Shown here piece by piece: positions 1-7,560 of a stretch of 61,930 nt of DNA. This DNA is from JBBDRV01 sp040905285 (GTDB taxonomy: Bacteria > Bacteroidota > Rhodothermia > Balneolales > Balneolaceae), in NCBI GenBank assembly GCA_040905285.1, contig JBBDRV010000010.1, positions 1 to 61,930 of the forward strand, given 5' to 3'. The notes below the pieces were generated by a model that saw only the letters and a list, made by a program, of their open reading frames with translations, did no database searches and was not told the origin of the DNA. Position numbers and translations under genes: made by a program. Numbering within the stretch: position 1 is the first letter of the stretch; every line of letters starts with the position of its first letter.

Positions 1-55
1 CTTCGCGCGCCTTGACCTTGACGTTTTTTTAGGACACTATGAGTTTTCTTACAAA
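1..55. repeat. Right part of a palindromic intergenic element (truncated by window edge)
   Basis: These 55 bases match 2285-2339 exactly, including the element's right inverted end (TTGACG...GGACACT) and 17 further bases beyond it. The left part of the element would lie before the window. The two copies flank the EIIA-like and PBP4-like genes. Confidence 0.8.
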
Positions 56-91
56 TCCTAATTAACAGGAGTAACCATCAGCGGGAAATTT

Positions 92-562
92 ATGAATATC
101 TACTCACTTCTTTCTGAAAACACGATCATTCCGGATCTGACAGTGCAGGATAAGGATGATCTGCTGAACCGGCTTGTCGATCTGCTGGAAAACCAGATTA
201 GCGAAGAACAGCTGGAATCTGTTCGGAAAGCGGTGTTCGAACGGGAAGCAATCATGTCTACCGGAGTGGGCAAGGGGCTTGCAATCCCTCACGGGAAAGC
301 GGCCGGAATAGATTCGAGCCATGCCAGCTTTGCCATCCTTTCGGAACCGGTTGATTACGAATCCATCGATGGTAAACCTGTCCGGATAGTTTTTCTGCTG
401 GTCGGCCCGGAATCCAAAAACAGTATTCACATTAAGTTGTTGAGCAGGATTTCAAGATTGATGAACAGCAGTGCCTTCAGGAAAAGGCTTTTTGATTGCA
501 GGAAACCCGATGAGGTTCTGGATCAGTTTCGCAGGGAAGAGCAGCGGTCTTTTAATACATAA
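92..562 (+). CDS. PTS EIIA-like protein (fructose/nitrogen-type EIIA domain)
   Basis: A 156-residue single-domain protein of the fructose/Ntr EIIA family. The hallmark segment REAIMSTGVGKGLAIPHGK is at about residues 51-69, with His67 as the expected phosphorylation site. The second half has the usual hydrophobic strand (IVFLLVGP) and a helix rich in Leu and Ser. In this family the protein either passes phosphate from HPr to a sugar permease or, as a stand-alone PtsN-type protein, acts as a regulatory phosphocarrier. No EIIB or EIIC gene lies nearby, which favours the regulatory form. The start ATG at 92 follows a purine-rich GCGGGAAA stretch. The gene is followed closely by a PBP4-like gene. 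The substrate cannot be inferred. Confidence 0.9.
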   Translation: MNIYSLLSENTIIPDLTVQDKDDLLNRLVDLLENQISEEQLESVRKAVFEREAIMSTGVGKGLAIPHGKAAGIDSSHASFAILSEPVDYESIDGKPVRIVFLLVGPESKNSIHIKLLSRISRLMNSSAFRKRLFDCRKPDEVLDQFRREEQRSFNT

Positions 563-586
563 TTTTCCCGGATGCACGATTCCCGG

Positions 587-682
587 CAGTCACCGTCGAA
601 CCCACAGTTACCGTCGAATCCACAGTCACAGTCGAAGCCAGAGTCACAGTCGAACCCACAGCCACAGTCGAACCCACAGCCG
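587..682. repeat. 18-bp imperfect tandem repeat, about 5 copies
   Basis: Units of the form CAGTCACAGTCGAACCCA run at 587-604, 605-622, 623-640, 641-658 and 659-676, with a partial sixth. Each differs from the next by one to four bases. The period is divisible by three, so the frame into the downstream PBP4-like gene stays open and would encode a Ser/Pro/Gln/Asn-rich stretch before the signal peptide. Confidence 0.85.
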
Positions 683-703
683 TACAGCAAAATCCACAGC
701 CAG

Positions 704-2203
704 ATGAAGGCATCAACAGTACCCATTGTACTAACAGGAGTTTCGCGGCAAAGCCTTTCATCCTGCATGCACCTGTTCCTGCTTTCTGCCGTACTGGTCT
801 GTCTTCCGGGGCGGGCTGAGGCCCAGCTGTCGGAGCCGATCACCTCCATTATCGAAGAGAGCGCGGGAGCGGACGCTTTCTGGTCCGTAATCGTTACGGA
901 CAGTTCAGGTGTGATGGTGGAGCAGTATAATGAAAGCAAGCTGATCCGCCCGGCTTCCGTTCACAAGCTGATGACATCCGCCGCCATTCTTCATCTGCTC
1001 GGACCTGATTACAGGTACCTGACCACGCTTTACGGCAGGGGAGACCAGCAAGGAAATGTCTGGAGAGGAGACCTGCTGATTCGCGGGTCCGGCGACCCCA
1101 CCATAAATGATGATTTTTACAGTGACCCGCTCTTCCTCTTTGAAAAATGGGCCCGGCTGTTCGAATCGCTCGGCATCACCCGTATTGACGGTAATATCGT
1201 GGGAAATGAAAGCTTTTTCGATGATGTCCCCTATCCCAGGGGCTGGGAGTGGGATGACCTTTCCTATTATTACGGCGTCGAAACCAATGCGTTGTCTTTC
1301 AATAAAAATGTCGTAAACCTGGAAGTGCTGACGGACGGAGAAGTGGGGTCCGCTCCTGAAATCCGGTGGTTTCCGTTTAACACACCCTTTGTCAGTTTTG
1401 TCAATGAGCAGGTCATTACCCCTCCTGAAGCGTCATATGACGAATCTTACAGACGGGTTATGGGAACCAATACGATTATTCTGAGAAGCAGTCTCCCCCA
1501 GGGGTATTATGAGACAGAGCCGCTGTCGGTAACCCGCCCGTCCCTCTACTTTATAGATACATTCAGGCAATACCTGGAGCAGCGGGGCATCCGGGTGACG
1601 GGCAGTCTGGTGGTTGACCGGCGGTCCCGCAGCTGGGGAAGCGGCGAGTACAGGGTTCTGGATGTCCATGAATCTGTGCCTCTGTACGAGGTGTTGAGGG
1701 AAAATAACCAGAACAGCAATAATTTTTATTCTGAAATGCTACTCAAAACAGTGGCCGCAGAGAGGTATTCCACTGAAGGCAGCACAGAACTGGGGCTCGA
1801 GGCCGTCAGCCGGTTTCTCCACTCTGCCGGGCTGGATACCAGTGCCGTACGTATGCGTGATGCCTCCGGAATGTCTCCGGCAAATCTGGTCAGGGCGTCC
1901 GATTTAAATCATTTGCTGTTTGAGTTGAAGTCCATGGATCATTTTGACCGTTACCGGAACAGCCTGGCGGTTGCCGGTAACTCGGGAACCCTGCAGTACC
2001 GTTTCCGGAACAGTCCCGTACGAGGCAATTTCCAGGGTAAAACCGGTTTTTTATCGGGTGTCCGAACAATTTCAGGTTATTTGAAGGCACGAAGTGACCA
2101 GGAAGTGATTGTTACGATCGTGACCAATAATCATACGGCGGAAACCGGTGTGATCGACCGGTTGCATCAGCGTATTCTGGAGGTTATCTATTCCTTATAT
2201 TAG
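704..2203 (+). CDS. dacB: D-alanyl-D-alanine carboxypeptidase/endopeptidase, PBP4 (DacB) family
   Basis: A peptidase S13 penicillin-binding protein that trims peptidoglycan cross-links and terminal D-Ala in the periplasm. The frame is open from an ATG at 572, and the residue numbers here use that ATG. The serine active-site set is complete: SVHK (Ser129, Lys132), SNN (382-384) and KTG (490-492). The inserted domain between SxxK and SxN is typical of PBP4. A hydrophobic export signal ending near AEA-Q is at about residues 67-85. I prefer the ATG at 704 because it gives a signal peptide with Lys and Arg in its n-region. Starting at 572 would put 44 hydrophilic repeat-encoded residues before the signal. 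The ATG at 767 is also possible. The TAG stop overlaps the end of the palindromic element at 2202. Confidence 0.88.
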   Translation: MKASTVPIVLTGVSRQSLSSCMHLFLLSAVLVCLPGRAEAQLSEPITSIIEESAGADAFWSVIVTDSSGVMVEQYNESKLIRPASVHKLMTSAAILHLLGPDYRYLTTLYGRGDQQGNVWRGDLLIRGSGDPTINDDFYSDPLFLFEKWARLFESLGITRIDGNIVGNESFFDDVPYPRGWEWDDLSYYYGVETNALSFNKNVVNLEVLTDGEVGSAPEIRWFPFNTPFVSFVNEQVITPPEASYDESYRRVMGTNTIILRSSLPQGYYETEPLSVTRPSLYFIDTFRQYLEQRGIRVTGSLVVDRRSRSWGSGEYRVLDVHESVPLYEVLRENNQNSNNFYSEMLLKTVAAERYSTEGSTELGLEAVSRFLHSAGLDTSAVRMRDASGMSPANLVRASDLNHLLFELKSMDHFDRYRNSLAVAGNSGTLQYRFRNSPVRGNFQGKTGFLSGVRTISGYLKARSDQEVIVTIVTNNHTAETGVIDRLHQRILEVIYSLY

Positions 2204-2322
2204 TGTCTCTGAGAAAACGTCAATCCTGCGTTCCACTTGCCCCAAAAATGCTCATGTACGCTTGGTACACTGTGCTTTTTGGGGCTTCGCGCGCCTTGAC
2301 CTTGACGTTTTTTTAGGACACT
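2202..2322. mobile_element. MITE/REP-like palindromic intergenic element, second copy
   Basis: About 121 bp with imperfect inverted ends: AGTGTC...AAAACGTCAA on the left (2202-2223) and TTGACGTTTTTTTAGGACACT on the right. Inside is a long hairpin, GCCCCAAAAA (2239-2248) pairing with TTTTTGGGGC (2276-2285), with GTAC/GTAC near its centre. It encodes no protein. Its right part is identical to bases 1-38. Its left end supplies the last two bases of the TAG stop of the PBP4-like gene. The hairpin may also end transcription. It is probably a non-autonomous repeat, but no transposase gene is in the window. Confidence 0.6.
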
Positions 2323-2324
2323 AT

Positions 2325-2357
2325 GAGTTTTCTTACAAACAGAGTTTTCTTACAAAC
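2325..2357. repeat. Tandem duplication GAGTTTTCTTACAAAC (two copies, period 17)
   Basis: Copies lie at 2325-2340 and 2342-2357, directly after the palindromic element. Only one copy follows the element copy at the window start. The remaining bases to 2557 show no gene. They contain a smaller repeat, GCTGACTTT twice near 2388-2410, and a GC-rich stretch, with no clear promoter match. Confidence 0.75.
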
Positions 2358-2557
2358 ACTATATTAGACTGTTTATAAATCGGCGTTGCTGACTTTGTTT
2401 GCTGACTTTCGATTCACGCTCCGGCGCCCGTCATCGGGTAAACGTCACCACTGGCGGCCCGTCCGCGGGGGGCTGTGCATGCCCGCAGCATGAAACGGGG
2501 TCGGACAGCCGGATACACCGTATTTTACCGCTTTAACCCGTTATTGACTGACAACAG

Positions 2558-3937
2558 ATGTCTTCGAAAAAGGCGACCATCCTTATTACAGATGATGAAA
2601 AAAGTATCCGGAATACCCTGAGGGAGATACTGGAATATGAGAATTACCGGGTTCTGGAGGCTGAAAACGGGGAAGAGGCGCTGGAAACACTGGGATGCAA
2701 CGCGGTCGACCTGGTTCTCCTGGATATAAAAATGCGGGGAATGGATGGGATCGAAGTACTCGAGAAGATCAGGGAGAACGGGTGGGATGTGCCCGTCATT
2801 CTCGTCTCCGGACACGGGACAATCGAAATAGCCGTGGAGGCGACAAAGAAGGGGGCGTATGACTTCCTGGAAAAGCCACCCGATCTGAACCGTTTCCTGG
2901 TTACTGTCCGGAATGCACTTGAGAACAAGCAACTGCTCCGGGAGAACCGCCGGATGCGCAGCAAGCTGAACGGGGTCCAGGAGATTATCGGCAAAAGCCA
3001 CCAGATTGAGCGTATAAAAACGACGATCCGCAAGGTGGCGCCAAGCCAGAGCAGGGTGCTGATTACCGGAGAAAACGGGACGGGGAAAGAGCTGGTGGCT
3101 CTCTGGATTCACGAAAACAGTCCGCGGCAGGATCAGCCTTTTATTGACGTCAATTGTGCCGCCATCCCATCTGAGCTGCTTGAGAGTGAGCTGTTCGGCC
3201 ATGAAAAGGGATCCTTTACCGGAGCTGACCAGCAGAGAATCGGGAAGATTGAACAGGCGGACGGGGGAACCCTGTTTCTGGATGAAATAGGGGACATGAG
3301 TCCGGATGCCCAGGCGAAAATGCTTCGGACACTCCAGGAAAAAAGCATAACGAGAGTGGGCGGGAATGAAAATATACCTGTGAATGTACGGATTCTCGCT
3401 GCCACAAATAAGGATTTGTCTAAAGAGATCGCCGGTAAACGGTTCCGTGAAGACCTTTATCACAGGATCAACGTAATACCGATTCATGTACCGCCCCTGC
3501 GTGAGAGAAAGGAGGATATTCCGCTGATCGTTCAGTATTTTCTGCAAAGTCTGGCCAGTGAGGATATCATTTACAGCGGGCATTCTTTCAGTGCCGAAGC
3601 GATAGAAAAGCTGAAGAACCTGACATGGTCCGGCAATGTCCGGGAATTGCAGAATGTGGTTGAAAGGCTGGTCCTGCTGTCACCGGACAGTGAAATTACC
3701 GGCCGGGATGTGGATACCTATGTGAAGGAGCGGCTGAAGAATGAAGCTGAACTGGATGAACTGATTGAAAACAACCGCACGTTCCAGTCCTTCAAGGAAG
3801 AGGCGGAACGGCTTTTCCTGATCCGGAAGCTGAAAGAAAATGACTGGAACGTCAGCCAGACGGCTGAATCGATTAACATCCAGAGAAGTCATGTGTATAA
3901 TAAAATGAAGAAATATGACATCGAGAAACAGAACTGA
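2558..3937 (+). CDS. Sigma-54-dependent response regulator, NtrC/NtrX family
   Basis: A 459-residue transcription activator with the full three-domain layout. The receiver (about 5-120) has the acidic pair Asp12-Asp13, phospho-acceptor Asp56 in LVLLDIKM and Lys106. The AAA+ domain (about 142-375) has Walker A GENGTGKE (171-178), the sigma-54 contact loop GSFTGA (218-223, a Ser variant of GAFTGA) and Walker B GGTLFLDEIGD (236-246). A Fis-type helix-turn-helix is near 415-455. The receiver and domain spacing resemble NtrX-like regulators. No histidine kinase gene is adjacent, so its partner and signal are unknown. It implies that the genome encodes RpoN. FolD follows after 41 bp in the same direction and may be co-transcribed. 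Confidence 0.93.
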   Translation: MSSKKATILITDDEKSIRNTLREILEYENYRVLEAENGEEALETLGCNAVDLVLLDIKMRGMDGIEVLEKIRENGWDVPVILVSGHGTIEIAVEATKKGAYDFLEKPPDLNRFLVTVRNALENKQLLRENRRMRSKLNGVQEIIGKSHQIERIKTTIRKVAPSQSRVLITGENGTGKELVALWIHENSPRQDQPFIDVNCAAIPSELLESELFGHEKGSFTGADQQRIGKIEQADGGTLFLDEIGDMSPDAQAKMLRTLQEKSITRVGGNENIPVNVRILAATNKDLSKEIAGKRFREDLYHRINVIPIHVPPLRERKEDIPLIVQYFLQSLASEDIIYSGHSFSAEAIEKLKNLTWSGNVRELQNVVERLVLLSPDSEITGRDVDTYVKERLKNEAELDELIENNRTFQSFKEEAERLFLIRKLKENDWNVSQTAESINIQRSHVYNKMKKYDIEKQN

Positions 3938-3978
3938 CCCCGGTCCCGAGGATGTCTGGCAGGCCCGGCAAACACTGA

Positions 3979-4890
3979 ATGAACATCCAGGACATGAGTG
4001 CAAAACAGATAGATGGTAAAAAAGTTGCGGAATCGATCAGAAGCCTTGTTCGGGAAGATGTAAGGGAGTGGGTTTCGTCAGGCAACCGCAAACCTTTTCT
4101 GCAGGTCATACAAATAGGTACGGACCCGGGCTCGACCACCTATATCAGGGCCAAGACCAAGGCCTGCAAAGATGTCGGAATCGACACGGGTACCAACCGC
4201 CTGCCCGATACGATTCCGGCCAAAGAGCTGAAAAGAGTTATTCAGGAGTATAACCGGGATGATGATGTAGACGGCATCCTGGTCCAGCTCCCGCTGCCGA
4301 CTCACCTTTCCTCTCACGATGTCATTGAATCGATCGATTATCGCAAGGATGTGGACGGATTCCATCCGATGAACGTCGGCAGGCTGGCGGTGGATCAGCC
4401 GACATTCCGCTCATGTACGCCTGCAGGTATTTTTGAACTGTTCAAATACTACAGCATTACGGTAAAAAGCAAACATGCGGTGGTTATCGGCGCCAGCAAC
4501 ATCGTCGGCTCCCCCATGGCCATCATGCTTTCCCGGGAAAACAGTACGGGCAAGGCAACAACCACGATCTGCCACAAATTCACACGGGATCTCACACAGC
4601 ATACGATCAGCGCCGACATCCTGGTGGTGGCTGCGGGCCAGCCCAATTTGATAAAAGGGGAAATGGTCAAGGAAGGGGTGATTGTGATTGATGTGGGAAT
4701 CAACCGTGTCGCTGATGAAACCACCAAAAAGGGATACAAGCTGGTCGGCGACTGTGAATACGAGAGTGTGAAAGAGAAAGCCGGCTGGATTACACCGGTG
4801 CCCGGGGGTGTGGGGCCCATGACGGTGGCCATGCTGATGAAGAATACGCTCCTTGCTGCAAAGAAGTCGATCTATCCGGAAAACAGATAG
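3979..4890 (+). CDS. folD: Bifunctional methylenetetrahydrofolate dehydrogenase / methenyltetrahydrofolate cyclohydrolase
   Basis: A 303-residue FolD that interconverts 5,10-methylene-THF, 5,10-methenyl-THF and 10-formyl-THF for purine and formyl-Met synthesis in the cytoplasm. Visible signatures are the catalytic YIRAK with Tyr55 and Lys59, GILVQLPLP (99-107), DVDGFHP (124-130), the NADP-binding GASNIVGSP (171-179), and the C-terminal PGGVGPMT. The length is normal for the family. The start at 3979 is the first ATG; an in-frame ATG at 3994 is an alternative. It converges with menE at its 3' end. Confidence 0.96.
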   Translation: MNIQDMSAKQIDGKKVAESIRSLVREDVREWVSSGNRKPFLQVIQIGTDPGSTTYIRAKTKACKDVGIDTGTNRLPDTIPAKELKRVIQEYNRDDDVDGILVQLPLPTHLSSHDVIESIDYRKDVDGFHPMNVGRLAVDQPTFRSCTPAGIFELFKYYSITVKSKHAVVIGASNIVGSPMAIMLSRENSTGKATTTICHKFTRDLTQHTISADILVVAAGQPNLIKGEMVKEGVIVIDVGINRVADETTKKGYKLVGDCEYESVKEKAGWITPVPGGVGPMTVAMLMKNTLLAAKKSIYPENR

Positions 4891-4957
4891 AGCAGAGTAT
4901 TCAGGCAGCGTCCTCCGGCCATGCCTGCAGGGCGGTTATCCTGCAGGACGGTTGTGG

Positions 4958-4988
4958 TGAGACCGGCATCTGTTCCTGTCCGGTCTCA
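4958..4988. terminator. Hairpin between convergent folD and menE, possible terminator
   Basis: TGAGACCGG (4958-4966) and CCGGTCTCA (4980-4988) form a perfect 9-bp stem with a 13-base loop that overlaps the menE stop codon. There is no run of T on either side, so intrinsic termination is uncertain. Just upstream, CCTGCAGGGCGGTT and CCTGCAGGACGGTT (from 4924 and 4940) form a 16-bp-period tandem duplication. Confidence 0.35.
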
Positions 4989-6458
4989 GTGGGCGAATCC
5001 CTCTCTCAGGCGTTTCCTGTCGATTTTGCCGGATGCCGTGAAGGGAAATTCATCGAGGATGACTATCCGCTTTGGTATTTTATAGGGGGACAGGGTTTTC
5101 CTGAGGGAGGATTTGAGGGATTCCTCTTCAGGTTCGCAGCCGTTGGCAGGCAGGACGAATGCCGTGACTGCCTGGCCCCATTCGGCATCCGCCACACCGA
5201 CCACTGCAGCTTCAGCTATGTTTTCGAGATCCTCAAGTGCCGATTCCACTTCAAAGGGATTGACATTTTCTCCGCCGGTAAGGATCAGGTCTGTACGTCT
5301 CGTCTCGATAAACAGCTGATCGTATCGGTTCAGATACCCGTAATCCCCCGTCCTGAACCATCCGTCCCTGTCAAAATTCCCCTCATTCTGCCGTTTGTCG
5401 AGATAGCCGTCAAATACCTGCGGACCGCGCACCCAGACCATCCCGGCTTCGTTCCGGGAAAGCGGCCGGCCGCTGTCATCCCGGATCTGGACGGAATTCG
5501 GTTTGAAGATCCGGCCGACACTTTTTTTCGGATGATAGATACCGCTTGGCTTCAGATAGGGATTGGCTGCAATCTGGCCGCAGGTCTCCGTCATGCCGTA
5601 GCTTGATACGATCGGTATGCCCCGTTCAATGGACTGCCGGATGAGTGTGGGTGTGATCGGGCCTCCGCCGAGCAGGATCGCCTGGAAGTCAAGGTGTACC
5701 CGGAATGCGGGTAATTTAAGGAGCCGGTTGAGCATGGTGGGTACGAGCGAGGCGATCTGGAACAGTTTGTTTTCGGACAGGAAAGTTATTACCTGTTCAT
5801 GATCAAACCGATCCATTCTGTAGATGGCAGCCTGATAGAGAATGCATCGTATGATGATACTGATGCCGCCTATGTGGTTCAGGGGCAGGCAAAGAAGCCA
5901 ATACTCGTTTGTTTCAGGTTGGAAATTGGTACCGGAGGCATGTGAGGCATAGAGGATCTGCCGCCTTTTGAGTGGTACGATTTTCGGAACCCCGGTGCTC
6001 CCGGAGGTGAGAAAATAACCCATCAGTTTTTCCGGGGCATAACTGCTGAACCGTGACCGGTCGGTTTTCCCCTGCAGCTCCAACTTGAAAGAGGGTACAA
6101 AGAGGGAAGGCAGGGGATCCAGCCTGTTATCCGGGTCATTATCGGTTATCACCACAGACGGGCTGATTACGGAGAGAACGGTTTCAAGTTCAGAGTCTGT
6201 CATCTCCGGGGAAAGTGGCAAAAAGGGGTATTGAAGCAGCCAGCAGGCCGCAAGTATGAACACCTGCTGATTGGAGGACGAGGCAAACAGGATGACTGGC
6301 CGGTCGTCAGAAATTTCGTAGGATTCCAGTGCCTCATTCAGCCAGGAGGCAAATGCATAGAGATTTCTGTAGTCGTACAGCTCATCCTCTGATGCCAAAA
6401 ACTGCAGTTCCCCGTCGGGGAGCGGATAGTGGGGCGGCTCAATGGACAGGGTATTCAT
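4986..6458 (-). CDS. menE: o-Succinylbenzoate-CoA ligase
   Basis: A 490-residue acyl-CoA synthetase of the AMP-forming family that activates OSB to OSB-CoA in menaquinone synthesis. Landmarks are the phosphate loop TSGSTGVPK (151-159), SSYGMTETCG, the adenylation motif WFRTGD, the hinge region GGENVNPFEVE, and the C-terminal ASGKIDRKRL with the adenylation-step lysine at about residue 478. The open frame continues upstream to 6548 through the end of menC. The ATG at 6458 is chosen because it gives the normal family N-terminus and overlaps, as ATGA, the stop of a 7-codon mini-ORF made by a 20-bp duplication. It is the last gene of menA-menC-menE. The sequence alone would allow another acyl-CoA ligase, but its place beside menC makes MenE the clear choice. 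Confidence 0.93.
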   Translation of the reverse strand: MNTLSIEPPHYPLPDGELQFLASEDELYDYRNLYAFASWLNEALESYEISDDRPVILFASSSNQQVFILAACWLLQYPFLPLSPEMTDSELETVLSVISPSVVITDNDPDNRLDPLPSLFVPSFKLELQGKTDRSRFSSYAPEKLMGYFLTSGSTGVPKIVPLKRRQILYASHASGTNFQPETNEYWLLCLPLNHIGGISIIIRCILYQAAIYRMDRFDHEQVITFLSENKLFQIASLVPTMLNRLLKLPAFRVHLDFQAILLGGGPITPTLIRQSIERGIPIVSSYGMTETCGQIAANPYLKPSGIYHPKKSVGRIFKPNSVQIRDDSGRPLSRNEAGMVWVRGPQVFDGYLDKRQNEGNFDRDGWFRTGDYGYLNRYDQLFIETRRTDLILTGGENVNPFEVESALEDLENIAEAAVVGVADAEWGQAVTAFVLPANGCEPEEESLKSSLRKTLSPYKIPKRIVILDEFPFTASGKIDRKRLREGFAH

Positions 6459-6480
6459 AAAATGGACAGGGTATTCATAA
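6441..6480. repeat. Perfect 20-bp tandem duplication at the menC/menE junction
   Basis: AATGGACAGGGTATTCATAA occurs at 6441-6460 and again at 6461-6480. On the minus strand each copy carries a TTATGAATACC block, that is, a TGA overlapping an ATG. The duplication therefore doubled the menE start region. Confidence 0.95.
6455..6478 (-). CDS. Seven-codon mini-ORF MNTLSIL bridging menC and menE
   Basis: On the minus strand, ATG at 6478-6476 overlaps the menC stop TGA (6477-6475). Translation would give MNTLSIL and stop at TGA 6457-6455, which overlaps the menE ATG at 6458-6456. Because the duplication is 20 bp, not a multiple of three, the first copied start is out of frame with menE and ends at the second copy. 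It may relay ribosomes by termination-reinitiation. The sequence is clear; that it is translated is inference. Confidence 0.4.
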   Translation of the reverse strand: MNTLSIL

Positions 6481-7560
6481 AACCTTGATTTTGGACAGAT
6501 TTTCCATAGAGCAATGATTAAAGGGGAGGCACCAGGTGCCCCCGTCACCGGTATCTATCGACCCGCCGGTAATCTCCGTGTTATACAGATCATGCCTGAA
6601 CAGCCGGCCGGTATCCAGCCCGTGGGCCAGATGCCCGGAACCGATTCGTGAGGCAAGTTGTGCTACAGAAAACCTGCCGATACCCGATTCAAGGCTGGTG
6701 GTACAGACCCTGTTTATACTATGAGTCTCTTTTTTGAAACTTGTTTCAATTAATTCCCGAATATTGCCGAGAAGCATCGGTTTCAGGATAACGGTATCGG
6801 CGGCACCGGTGGAAGCAATCAGCCTGATCATATCTGCAGTCCGGACCGACTCGTCCAGGGCAATCGGTACGGCCGATCGCTTCTTCAGTTCGGCGCACTG
6901 TGAAAGGTGTTCGAAAAAGCAGGGCTCTTCACAATACTCGACGGGCAGCCTGCTGAATTTTTCCAGAAAGCCGGGTGCCTTCTCAAGCGGCCAGCAGCGG
7001 TTGGGGTCCAGCCGGAAAGTCAGCTCCGGATATTGTTCAGCCGCTTCCCCAAGAATGGCAGGCAGGGTACCGGGGTCCGGACCGCACTTGAATTTTATCG
7101 TCCGGTAGCCGTTCCGGTAGAGTGAATGGACGGCCGCCCGGATATCTTCATCCCGCCCGAGACCGATCACGCCATTCACCCTGAGCTTTTTTGCCGGTCC
7201 GGCCGGCGGCAGGCTCTCTGCTGTACCGGTTTTTACGGATGAAACCAGATGAAGAGCCAGACAGCTGATTCCAAACTGGACGGAGGGCGGATAACGGGTC
7301 CGCTTTAGTGTCTGAAGCAGCTGTTCCGGAGTGTTTACCGAAGAGAGAAAGGCAGACAATTCCTGCCGGCGGGAAGCCAGCAGGGGAATTACCTCAGTCA
7401 GGGACTCTTCTGAAAAGCCGGGAAGCGGTGCAATTTCAGATACGATGTCACTCCCCCGGCCGGTATAGCGCAGTATCACACCTTCGCGAAAGGGATAGGA
7501 CCGGCCGGATGTGCGGAAAGGCTGTTTAAACCCGAGTCGATATCTGTATAGGGAGATCAC
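6475..7560 (-). CDS. menC: o-Succinylbenzoate synthase
   Basis: A 361-residue enolase-superfamily enzyme that dehydrates SHCHC to o-succinylbenzoate. The catalytic set is complete: the KxK pair Lys156/Lys158 in TIKFKCG, metal ligands Asp185 (FRLDPN), Glu211 (CEEPC) and Asp236 (ALDES), and the second base Lys260 in VILKPMLLG. The start codon is GTG at 7560. It overlaps the menA stop by four bases (GTGA), so the start is well supported. The stop overlaps the duplicated menE leader. Its place in the menA-menC-menE operon confirms the MenC role over other enolase-family activities such as N-succinylamino acid racemase. Confidence 0.95.
   Translation of the reverse strand: MISLYRYRLGFKQPFRTSGRSYPFREGVILRYTGRGSDIVSEIAPLPGFSEESLTEVIPLLASRRQELSAFLSSVNTPEQLLQTLKRTRYPPSVQFGISCLALHLVSSVKTGTAESLPPAGPAKKLRVNGVIGLGRDEDIRAAVHSLYRNGYRTIKFKCGPDPGTLPAILGEAAEQYPELTFRLDPNRCWPLEKAPGFLEKFSRLPVEYCEEPCFFEHLSQCAELKKRSAVPIALDESVRTADMIRLIASTGAADTVILKPMLLGNIRELIETSFKKETHSINRVCTTSLESGIGRFSVAQLASRIGSGHLAHGLDTGRLFRHDLYNTEITGGSIDTGDGGTWCLPFNHCSMENLSKIKVL

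Noticed and set aside
471..707. Ser/His/Arg-rich open frame across the 18-bp repeat
   Set aside because: It is the repeat read in another frame (SHSRTHSHS-type) and overlaps the EIIA gene; no support as a protein.
6459..6548. A longer MenE starting at 6548
   Set aside because: The extra 30 residues are read from the end of menC and the duplicated leader; the MenE N-terminus begins at the second ATGA.
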